Part shown: piece after piece, positions 1-5,237 of the stretch | Position numbering within the stretch: position 1 is the stretch's first letter | Layout: each line of letters starts with the position of its first letter | NCBI GenBank assembly: GCA_039933315.1 | Contig: JBDTOI010000246.1 | Span: 1-5,413 of the forward strand | Length of the DNA: 5,413 nt | Source: DASXRU01 sp039933315 | GTDB lineage: Bacteria > Acidobacteriota > Blastocatellia > Pyrinomonadales > Pyrinomonadaceae | Direction: 5' to 3' | Position numbers and translations under genes: made by a program | Notes under the pieces: model-generated | The model's database searches: none | The model's input: only the letters and a program-made list of their open reading frames with translations | Told to the model about the DNA's origin: nothing

Positions 1-181
1 CCACGGAGTGACGCCCCTACAATTGTCTGCTTGCCTCCAAAGCCCCTCATGATGTAAGAAATTAGAAACCGACACCACCTATTCATGAAAACCGGGCCTA
101 ATGCCGTACAAGCACCCGAGAAGACGAGAGTTTTCCGCAGAATATTCGTTGTGAGGATCAGAAATACCGATTGGAGACATT
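1..181. other. Leader region upstream of pckG, no gene seen
   Basis: No coding region with family-like sequence is visible on either strand. The one reading frame that overlaps it on the minus strand runs antisense into pckG and has no recognisable protein features. The stretch presumably holds the pckG promoter. A weak pair, TTGCCT at 31-36 and TAAGAA at 55-60 with an 18-base spacer, can be picked out, but it matches the consensus too poorly to call. The only clear signal is the GGAG Shine-Dalgarno sequence at 173-176. Confidence 0.5.
173..176 (+). promoter_or_regulatory. Shine-Dalgarno sequence of pckG
   Basis: GGAG lies 5 bases before the ATG at 182. It supports that ATG as the start and shows that this genome uses Shine-Dalgarno initiation for at least some genes. 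Confidence 0.7.
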
Positions 182-2029
182 ATGAGTTCTACTCGCACAC
201 AGGGAACCATTGAGCAGCGAGATACGACCGTACCGCTGAGCAAGAACACGCACCTGCTGAACTGGGTCGACAAGATGGTCACTCTCACCAAGCCCAGTGC
301 CATCCACTGGGTCGACGGTTCAGCAGAAGAGGACGCGATGCTCAAGGCCCAGATGGTTGAAGGCGGCACCTTCATCAAACTCAACGAGGAGCTCTGGCCC
401 AACTGCTATTACGCGCGCTCGGACGCCAGCGACGTCGCCCGGGTCGAAGACCGCACTTTCATATGTTCCCTCTCCAAAGACAGCGCCGGCCCCACAAATA
501 ACTGGGAAGAACCGCGGCAGATGCGCCGGAAGTTGCGCGAGCTGTTCGACGGGTCGATGCGCGGGAGGACGATGTACGTCCTGCCCTTCAGCATGGGTCC
601 GATCGGATCGCCAATGTCGCAGATTGGTGTGCAGCTCACTGACTCGCCCTATGTGGTCGTCAACATGCGCATCATGGCCCGCATTGGGCTCCCCATCTAT
701 GCCGAGATCGATAAAGACGAGAAACGCGTTGTCCCCTGCATGCATTCGGTGGGCGCGCCGTTGGCAGCAGGTCAGCAAGACGTACCCTGGCCCTGCAATA
801 AAGAGAAGTACATCGTCCATTTTCCTGAGTCGCGCGAGATCTGGTCCTATGGTTCGGGATACGGCGGCAACGCTCTACTGGGAAAGAAATGTTTCGCGCT
901 GCGCATTGCGTCCAACATCGCCCGTGACGAAGGTTGGATGGCCGAGCACATGTTGATCGTCGGCGTGGAGAATCCGGAAGGCGAAAAGACCTACGTTACT
1001 GCCGCGTTTCCCAGCGCCTGTGGCAAGACTAATTTCGCCATGCTCATTCCGCCCGCGGGATTCGAAGGTTGGAAGGTCTGGACCGTGGGCGACGACATCG
1101 CCTGGATTAAGCCCGACGCCCATGGACGCTTGCATGCCATCAACCCTGAAGCGGGATTCTTCGGCGTCGCGCCCGGCACATCGGCAAAGACGAATCCGAA
1201 CGCGATGATTGCGCTGTCAAAGAACTCCATTTTTACCAACGTGGCGCTGACGCCTGAGGGCGGTGTCTGGTGGGAAGGGATGACCGACGAACCGCCGGCC
1301 GAATGCCTCGATTGGCAGGGTAAGAAGTGGACGCCGCAGATCGCGAAAGAAACCGGCGCCAAAGCAGCCCATCCAAATGCGCGCTTCACCGCGCCGGCGT
1401 CGCAGTGTCCGACAATCGATCCGGATTGGGAAAACCCAAATGGCGTTCCCATTAGCGCCATCATATTTGGCGGTCGACGCGCCACGACTATGCCGCTGGT
1501 CTATCAGTCGTTCAACTGGAGCTCTGGTGTTTATATCGGGGCCACGATGGGCTCAGAGATGACTGCCGCGGCCGCCGGCACCATCGGTAAAGTGCGGCGC
1601 GATCCGATGGCCATGCTGCCATTTTGCGGATACCACATGGGTGATTATTTTCGCCACTGGATTCGTATGCAGCGATCGCTCAGCGAGACGCCACGCATTT
1701 TTCACGTGAACTGGTTCCGCAAGGACGCCAAGGGGAATTTCATGTGGCCGGGGTTCAGCGAGAACATGCGCGTGCTGAAATGGATTGTCGATCGCGCTAA
1801 CGGCCGTGCGTTGGCTAAGGAGACGCCGATAGGTTGGATGCCCCAGTACGAGGACATCGAGTGGCAGGGTCTGGACTTCCCCCAGGAGAAGTTTGCGGAG
1901 TTGCAGGCCTTCGATCCGGTTGCGTGGCGCGAAGAGGTATTGGGGCATGAGGAACTGTTTCTCACTTTGCACGATCGTCTGCCACCCGAGACAATTTACG
2001 AGCGCGAATTACTTATCTGCCGAATTTAA
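182..2029 (+). CDS. pckG: Phosphoenolpyruvate carboxykinase, GTP-dependent
   Basis: This cytoplasmic enzyme converts oxaloacetate and GTP to phosphoenolpyruvate, CO2 and GDP, the entry step of gluconeogenesis from TCA-cycle intermediates. The 615-residue product has the usual length of the GTP class (about 600-620) and is intact. Visible motifs, in order, are R87 in the substrate-binding DVAR segment, GSGYGGN with Y227 (224-230), LGKKC with the metal-ligand lysine K236, metal-ligand H256, the P-loop FPSACGKTN (276-284) with the hyper-reactive C280 and K282, the kinase-2 motif VGDDIAW with D305 (302-308), the guanine-class segment GTSAKTNPNAM (332-342), NARF with R401, and a glycine- and alanine-rich lid region at about 457-470. 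Roles of these residues are taken from the vertebrate enzyme by alignment from memory. ATP-type PckA lacks this C-containing P-loop, so the GTP class is secure. The ATG start has a GGAG Shine-Dalgarno at 173-176 with a 5-base spacer. The gene appears to stand alone and converges on the HIT gene. Confidence 0.98.
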   Translation: MSSTRTQGTIEQRDTTVPLSKNTHLLNWVDKMVTLTKPSAIHWVDGSAEEDAMLKAQMVEGGTFIKLNEELWPNCYYARSDASDVARVEDRTFICSLSKDSAGPTNNWEEPRQMRRKLRELFDGSMRGRTMYVLPFSMGPIGSPMSQIGVQLTDSPYVVVNMRIMARIGLPIYAEIDKDEKRVVPCMHSVGAPLAAGQQDVPWPCNKEKYIVHFPESREIWSYGSGYGGNALLGKKCFALRIASNIARDEGWMAEHMLIVGVENPEGEKTYVTAAFPSACGKTNFAMLIPPAGFEGWKVWTVGDDIAWIKPDAHGRLHAINPEAGFFGVAPGTSAKTNPNAMIALSKNSIFTNVALTPEGGVWWEGMTDEPPAECLDWQGKKWTPQIAKETGAKAAHPNARFTAPASQCPTIDPDWENPNGVPISAIIFGGRRATTMPLVYQSFNWSSGVYIGATMGSEMTAAAAGTIGKVRRDPMAMLPFCGYHMGDYFRHWIRMQRSLSETPRIFHVNWFRKDAKGNFMWPGFSENMRVLKWIVDRANGRALAKETPIGWMPQYEDIEWQGLDFPQEKFAELQAFDPVAWREEVLGHEELFLTLHDRLPPETIYERELLICRI

Positions 2030-2070
2030 CTCTCACATTCGTTGGCGCTAAGCCCACTAGGCGCTGCCAG

Positions 2071-2209
2071 GCGTTCAGCGAAGATGCTTTCCCGAAGGGT
2101 TACTAGCCCAGCGCTTTTAGCGCTGAAACGGGATCCGCGATTCCGGTGCGTCCTGACCCGGGCGTAAAACGCCCGGTCTAGTAACCCTGCGGGAAAGCCG
2201 CCTGAACGC
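2071..2209. repeat. Branched inverted repeat between convergent genes
   Basis: The outer arms, 2071-2106 and 2178-2209, pair in three blocks: GCGTTCAG with CTGAACGC (8 bp), CTTTCCCG with CGGGAAAG (8 bp), and AGGGTTACTAG with CTAGTAACCCT (11 bp). They are interrupted by an 8-versus-4 base internal loop and one mismatch. Between the arms lie two further hairpins: CAGCGCT-TTT-AGCGCTG at 2109-2125 (7-bp stem, 3-base loop) and CCGGGCG-TAAAA-CGCCCGG at 2158-2176 (7-bp stem, 5-base loop). A competing hairpin, AGCCGC-CTGAAC-GCGGCT at 2196-2213, would break the outer stem. The element sits in the 271-base gap between the 3' ends of pckG and the HIT gene. It could stop transcription from both sides, but no T run follows it, so a dispersed REP- or MITE-like element is at least as likely. 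No coding region is seen in this gap. Confidence 0.8.
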
Positions 2210-2300
2210 GGCTAAAGAACGCGTGCCTCTCCAGCCCGGATCCTCCGCTCCGTTATTTGCAGTTTGAGAATGAATCAGCACCCGCTAAGGAATGAATTGG

Positions 2301-2651
2301 TTAACCCGGCGGCCACTCCATGGGCCGTCCGCCGATGACATGAACGTGAAGATGGAAAACCGATTGCCCGGCGCCGGCTCCCGTATTGATCACAGTGCGA
2401 TAACCGCCCTCCGATAACCCCTCATCATTTGCGACTCGCGCGCCTACTCTCAACAGGTGGCCCAGCATGGTCTCGTCGCCTTGGGAAGCCTCGTCCAGCG
2501 ACTCCAGGTGTTCTCGCGGGATGACTAGTAGATGCGTGGGCGCTTGCGGGTTGATGTCGCGCAGAACGAGGCACAGCTTATCCTCGAGGACAGGTTGTCC
2601 GGGGATTTCACCCGCGATGATCTTGCAAAAAAGACAATTTGATTCAGCCAT
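2301..2651 (-). CDS. HIT (histidine triad) family protein, HINT-like
   Basis: This is a small cytoplasmic nucleotide-binding protein of the histidine triad superfamily. Members of the HINT branch hydrolyse purine nucleoside phosphoramidates such as adenosine 5'-monophosphoramidate, usually as homodimers. The physiological role in bacteria is poorly defined. The 116-residue product has the normal length. It begins with a CLFCKIIAGEIP block (residues 6-17) whose C6-x2-C9 pair is the zinc-binding type seen in part of the family. It then has NPQAPTHLLVIPREH (34-48) and ends with the signature HLHVHVIGGRPM (100-111), in which the middle histidine H102 is the expected nucleophile. The ATG at 2651 is preceded by AAGG at 2663-2660 with an 8-base spacer. 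The gene lies 55 bases downstream of murA on the same strand and may be the last gene of that transcript. I give no gene symbol because hinT is not consistently applied to this subgroup. Confidence 0.93.
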   Translation of the reverse strand: MAESNCLFCKIIAGEIPGQPVLEDKLCLVLRDINPQAPTHLLVIPREHLESLDEASQGDETMLGHLLRVGARVANDEGLSEGGYRTVINTGAGAGQSVFHLHVHVIGGRPMEWPPG

Positions 2652-2667
2652 TTGTGCTGCCTTTTCG

Positions 2668-2702
2668 CTGACCTCCGATCTCTGACCTCTGACCTCTGAT
2701 TT
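2668..2702. repeat. Heptanucleotide tandem repeat, five units
   Basis: Read on the plus strand the units are CTGACCT, CCGATCT, CTGACCT, CTGACCT and CTGATTT, in strict 7-base register. On the coding (minus) strand this is a purine-rich TCAGAGG-type array. It fills most of the 55-base gap between the murA stop and the HIT start, and ends 16 bases before the HIT ATG. Its TCAGA core and 7-base period match the array at 4077-4111. It resembles the short tandemly repeated sequences of heptamers known in cyanobacteria; that comparison is by form only. Confidence 0.8.
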
Positions 2703-2706
2703 CGAG

Positions 2707-4023
2707 CTAGTCGGCCGCCACGGCGGACGATTCTGACAACGGCGCTGTTACTGACGGCCGGATTCGTTCGATGTCGGCGCCCACACTGCGCAGCTTGGTT
2801 TCAATTCTCTCGTAGCCGCGATCGATGTGATAGACGCGGTCAATAAACGTATCGCCTTCCGCCACCAGTCCCGCCAGCACCAGCGAAGCTGAGGCGCGCA
2901 GGTCCGACGCCTGCACACGGGCTCCGGTTAGATGGTTCGGTCCCTCCACGGTGGCAGTGTTTCCTTCGATGGCGATACGCGCCCCCATGCGCTGCATCTC
3001 CGAAGCATGCATGAAGCGGTTTTCAAAGATTGTCTCAGTGATTACCGACCGACCCGTAGCCTGGGTCATCAGGGCCATGTATTGAGCCTGCATGTCAGTA
3101 GGAAAGCGGGGATAGGGCTCCGTCATGACGTCGTGAGCTTTCAAACCGTTCGCGCCGCAACGAACGAGTAGCGTGCTCTGATTTAACTCCTCGATCTCAA
3201 CCCCGACCTCGCGTAACCTGGAAATCACAATGCCGGAATGTTCGGGACAGCAGTCTTTGATCTCCAGCTCGCCTTTGGTAATGGCGGCTGCCACCATAAA
3301 CGTGCCCGTCTCAATGCGGTCGGGAATGATAGTGTGTTCGGCGCTACCCAAATGCTCGACGCCTTCGATCTGAATAACTGACGATCCGGCGCCGCGTACA
3401 CGGCCACCCATCTTGTTCAAAAGCTCGGCCAGGTCTTTGATCTCAGGCTCGCGCGCAGCATTGTGCAGGGTCGTTGTGCCACGGGCCAGTGCCCCGGCCA
3501 TCATCAGATTTTCCGTGCCGGTAACAGTCACTTTGTCGAAGTGAATCTCGCCACCGATCAATCGCCCGTCCTTGGGCGCCCGTGCTACCACGTCGCCGGC
3601 TTCCAGTCGAACTTCAGCACCCAGGTGCTTGAAGGCCTCGAGATGTAAGTCGATGGGCCGCGTGCCGATGGCGCAACCGCCGGGTAAGGAAACCTTGGCT
3701 TTGCCAAAACGCGCCAGCAATGGTCCCAACGCCAGCACCGAAGCGCGCATAGTTTTGACCAGTTCATAAGGAGCTTCGAACAGCTCGATCTGGGCTGCGG
3801 TAATTTTATGCGTGCGCAGTTCGGGAGTGAGTACGGTGGCGCCCAGGTCTTCCAGCAACCGCCGCTGGGTGATGATGTCCTTCACGTAAGGAAGGTTGTG
3901 CAGCGTGACGGTTTCCGCGGTTAGCAGCGCCGCGGCCATGCAAGGGAGCGCGGAGTTCTTGGCGCCGCTAATTGCGATGCGGCCACGCAAGGCCCGCCCG
4001 CCACTGATGCGAAATTTTTCCAC
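2707..4023 (-). CDS. murA: UDP-N-acetylglucosamine 1-carboxyvinyltransferase
   Basis: MurA transfers the enolpyruvyl group of phosphoenolpyruvate to the 3'-OH of UDP-GlcNAc in the cytoplasm, the first committed step of peptidoglycan synthesis and the target of fosfomycin. The protein has 438 residues against about 420 for most homologues. Visible motifs are the N-terminal SGAKNSALP (19-27) with the conserved K22-N23 pair, PGGCAIGTRPIDLH (114-127) with the catalytic Cys117 that fosfomycin alkylates, TVTGTENLMMA (166-176), IIPDRIETGTFM (232-243), FPTDMQAQ (307-314) with catalytic D310, ENRFMH (334-339), DLRASASLVLAGL (374-386) and YHIDRGYERIETKL (398-411). Having Cys rather than Asp at 117 implies fosfomycin sensitivity (inference). 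The start is GTG: the codons before it contain no ATG, GTG or TTG back to two in-frame TGA codons at 4074-4069, so no other upstream start is possible. No good Shine-Dalgarno precedes it. The last 17 or so residues, rich in Ser and Ala, extend past the usual end. The gene lies 141 bases downstream of prmC and 55 upstream of the HIT gene. Confidence 0.97.
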   Translation of the reverse strand: MEKFRISGGRALRGRIAISGAKNSALPCMAAALLTAETVTLHNLPYVKDIITQRRLLEDLGATVLTPELRTHKITAAQIELFEAPYELVKTMRASVLALGPLLARFGKAKVSLPGGCAIGTRPIDLHLEAFKHLGAEVRLEAGDVVARAPKDGRLIGGEIHFDKVTVTGTENLMMAGALARGTTTLHNAAREPEIKDLAELLNKMGGRVRGAGSSVIQIEGVEHLGSAEHTIIPDRIETGTFMVAAAITKGELEIKDCCPEHSGIVISRLREVGVEIEELNQSTLLVRCGANGLKAHDVMTEPYPRFPTDMQAQYMALMTQATGRSVITETIFENRFMHASEMQRMGARIAIEGNTATVEGPNHLTGARVQASDLRASASLVLAGLVAEGDTFIDRVYHIDRGYERIETKLRSVGADIERIRPSVTAPLSESSAVAAD

Positions 4024-4076
4024 GCGCTGAAGATTAAATGAAAATCTGCTAAAGGGAAACTTTTGGAGTCATCATT

Positions 4077-4111
4077 TGAGATCTCAAATTTCAGATCTCA
4101 GATCTCAGAAG
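4077..4111. repeat. Heptanucleotide tandem repeat with palindrome, five units
   Basis: The plus-strand units are TGAGATC, TCAAATT, TCAGATC, TCAGATC and TCAGAAG, all in 7-base register. The left end overlaps a perfect 16-base palindrome, ATTTGAGATCTCAAAT, at 4074-4089. The array lies in the prmC-murA gap, 53 bases before the murA GTG, and probably in the transcribed leader of murA. It shares period and TCAGA core with the array at 2668-2702, but here the TCAGA form is on the plus strand, whereas there it is on the minus strand. Confidence 0.8.
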
Positions 4112-4145
4112 AAAAACCAAAGCGGTGTCTCCCGATGCATCGGGA
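4112..4145 (-). terminator. Possible terminator or attenuator downstream of prmC
   Basis: Read on the minus strand after the prmC stop, the hairpin TCCCGA-TGCA-TCGGGA (4145-4130) is followed, 13 bases later, by TTTTT (4116-4112). Flanking GGTG and CACC can add a short outer stem. The T run is further from the strong stem than in a classic intrinsic terminator, so the call is weak. The same DNA is explained equally well as the core of the repeat at 4117-4165. Confidence 0.3.
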
Positions 4146-4165
4146 TTGCCACCACACTCCAAATT
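4117..4165 (+). repeat. Modular intergenic repeat, copy A (variant core)
   Basis: The left block CCAAAGCGGTGTC (4117-4129) is identical to 5196-5208. The right block at 4147-4165 matches 5219-5237 at 18 of 19 positions. Between them is a different core of 17 bases containing a perfect 16-base palindrome, TCCCGATGCATCGGGA (4130-4145), where the other copies have 10 bases, GCGCTACGCT. The last base of the repeat is the third base of the prmC TGA stop codon (on the minus strand), so the repeat starts exactly at the end of the gene. It is oriented like the copy at 5194-5237. Confidence 0.85.
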
Positions 4166-5043
4166 CATTGTTTTTTCCTCAGCGCCACCGTTCGAGGAAT
4201 CCCCTGCAAGTCTTTGTAAATACCCATAACTTCCCAAATGCTTTCATCGATCAACTGTGTGACGGCTTCATTCTGATCGAATCCGATCTCAAACAAGAGG
4301 CACCCGTTCTCGGCCAGGAGATCAGGCGCTTGCTGAAGTAAGCGGCGGATGACTGCCAGGCCATCGGCCCCCGCCTCCAGGGCCAGACGCGGCTCGTGGT
4401 CGCGGACTTCTCTCTGCAAGTCCGGGAGCACCCCTTCAGCAACATAAGGTGGATTGGAAACAATCATCGAGAAAAAGGGGGAATTCTTTACCGCAGCCAG
4501 GCAATCGGACGCAGCCAGCGTAAGCCGATCGTTGACTTGCAAGCGCAACGAATTCTTGCGGGCTACGTCCAAGGCCGGCAGGGAAATATCCAGGCCCAGT
4601 GCCCTCGCGTGGGGACGCTCATGCAGCAGTGAGATCGCAACGCATCCTGATCCGGTGCCCACATCGCAGATAAAGGCTTCTTCATTAACCATGGGGAGAA
4701 GATCCAGCGCAGCCTCAACCAGCAGTTCCGTCTCCGGTCGAGGAATGAGTACATCTCGGGTAACTTCAAAATCGAGATTGAAGAATGCCTGGCGGCCCGT
4801 GATGTATTGCAGCGGTTCCCCGGCTGCCCGTCGCTCCACAAACTCATGGAACCTTTTGCTGAGCTCGAGCGAAAGCGGGTCACTAGCATGCGTGACTATG
4901 AATGCGCGACCGCACCTCATGACATGGCCCAGGAGCGAGGCCGCCTCGCGTCGGTCTTCCGGCACACCGGCCTGCTGCAGGATTTGAGAGGCCTCAGCAA
5001 CCGCCTGGGCCAGGGTCAGACTCATAACTTCAGCATAGCGCAA
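4165..5043 (-). CDS. prmC: Release factor glutamine methyltransferase
   Basis: PrmC (formerly HemK) uses S-adenosylmethionine to methylate the side-chain amide of the glutamine in the GGQ motif of release factors RF1 and RF2, which improves peptide release. It acts in the cytoplasm. The N-terminal helical release-factor-binding domain spans roughly residues 7-85 and ends in GEPLQYITG (75-83). The methyltransferase domain follows, with LIPRPETE (99-106), the SAM-binding DVGTGSG (127-133) and the diagnostic catalytic NPPY (197-200), which distinguishes this family from generic methyltransferases. Length is 292 residues, near the usual 275-290. Start choice: TTG at 5043 has GGAG nine bases upstream (5056-5053). 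An in-frame ATG at 5025 would give 286 residues, begins nearer the usual family start, but lacks a Shine-Dalgarno sequence. I keep TTG with modest confidence. prmC often follows prfA; here the 370 bases upstream contain repeats and no prfA. murA follows on the same strand. Confidence 0.95.
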   Translation of the reverse strand: MRYAEVMSLTLAQAVAEASQILQQAGVPEDRREAASLLGHVMRCGRAFIVTHASDPLSLELSKRFHEFVERRAAGEPLQYITGRQAFFNLDFEVTRDVLIPRPETELLVEAALDLLPMVNEEAFICDVGTGSGCVAISLLHERPHARALGLDISLPALDVARKNSLRLQVNDRLTLAASDCLAAVKNSPFFSMIVSNPPYVAEGVLPDLQREVRDHEPRLALEAGADGLAVIRRLLQQAPDLLAENGCLLFEIGFDQNEAVTQLIDESIWEVMGIYKDLQGIPRTVALRKKQ

Positions 5044-5052
5044 AACGCAAAA

Positions 5053-5056
5053 CTCC
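5053..5056 (-). promoter_or_regulatory. Shine-Dalgarno favouring the TTG start of prmC
   Basis: On the minus strand GGAG occupies 5056-5053, nine bases before the TTG at 5043. The in-frame ATG at 5025 has only GAAG two bases upstream, which is too close to serve. This is the main reason to prefer the longer, TTG-initiated form of prmC. Confidence 0.5.
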
Positions 5057-5075
5057 AGCCACCCAGGTATGTCTT

Positions 5076-5119
5076 AATTTGGAGTGCGGTGGCAAGCGTA
5101 GCGCGACACCGCTTTGGAT
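5076..5119 (-). repeat. Modular intergenic repeat, copy B (left arm)
   Basis: These 44 bases are the exact reverse complement of 5194-5237. The copy lies 32 bases upstream of the prmC TTG start. Inside it, GCGGTG (5086-5091) and CACCGC (5107-5112) are inverted, so each copy can also fold on its own. Confidence 0.9.
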
Positions 5120-5131
5120 TGGCTAGTAAGC

Positions 5132-5181
5132 ATTCTCTCAAGACGAAAGATACTTGAGAGTTTAGGTGGTGCTGGGTGTTA
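5132..5181. repeat. Loop of the long inverted repeat, with nested hairpin
   Basis: The arms of the inverted repeat extend imperfectly inward (9 of 12 positions) to 5131 and 5182, leaving this 50-base loop. It contains a further perfect 8-bp hairpin, CTCTCAAG (5135-5142) with CTTGAGAG (5153-5160), around a 10-base loop. No coding content is evident. Confidence 0.7.
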
Positions 5182-5193
5182 GCTTAATGGCCT

Positions 5194-5237
5194 ATCCAAA
5201 GCGGTGTCGCGCTACGCTTGCCACCGCACTCCAAATT
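5194..5237 (+). repeat. Modular intergenic repeat, copy C (right arm)
   Basis: This is a 44-base exact inverted copy of 5076-5119, and its ends match copy A at 4117-4165. Left block CCAAAGCGGTGTC is at 5196-5208, core GCGCTACGCT at 5209-5218, and right block at 5219-5237. Counting the imperfect inward extensions, the two arms are 56 bases with 53 matching positions, a 162-base element in all. I found no convincing target-site duplication at its outer edges. Confidence 0.9.

Noticed and set aside
1..60. Possible pckG promoter with TTGCCT and TAAGAA
   Set aside because: Both hexamers match the consensus poorly, and the host's promoter preferences are unknown.
297..956. 219-codon plus-strand open frame in another frame of pckG
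   Set aside because: It is a shadow with Arg-, Ser- and Pro-rich composition; the pckG frame carries all the conserved motifs.
991..1485. 164-codon open frame on the minus strand inside pckG
   Set aside because: It is antisense to the P-loop and nucleotide-binding region of pckG and has no independent protein features or ribosome binding site.
2668..2702. Possible CRISPR array
   Set aside because: The units are 7 bases with no spacers, which is a simple tandem repeat.
4063..4341. 92-codon plus-strand open frame across the heptamer array and the 3' end of prmC
   Set aside because: Its sequence is made of translated repeat DNA and antisense prmC, so it is not a credible gene.
4454..4987. 177-codon open frame on the plus strand opposite prmC
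   Set aside because: It lies wholly antisense to a gene with clear PrmC motifs, shows no recognisable domain, and is rich in Ser and Arg as expected from the complementary reading of a GC-rich gene.
4807..5157. 116-codon plus-strand open frame reaching into the inverted repeat
   Set aside because: It consists of antisense prmC followed by translated repeat arm B. Repeats of this kind often produce spurious predicted peptides.
5076..5237. Insertion sequence
   Set aside because: The inverted repeat encloses only 74 bases between its perfect arms, has no transposase and shows no clear target-site duplication, so at most it is a non-autonomous element.
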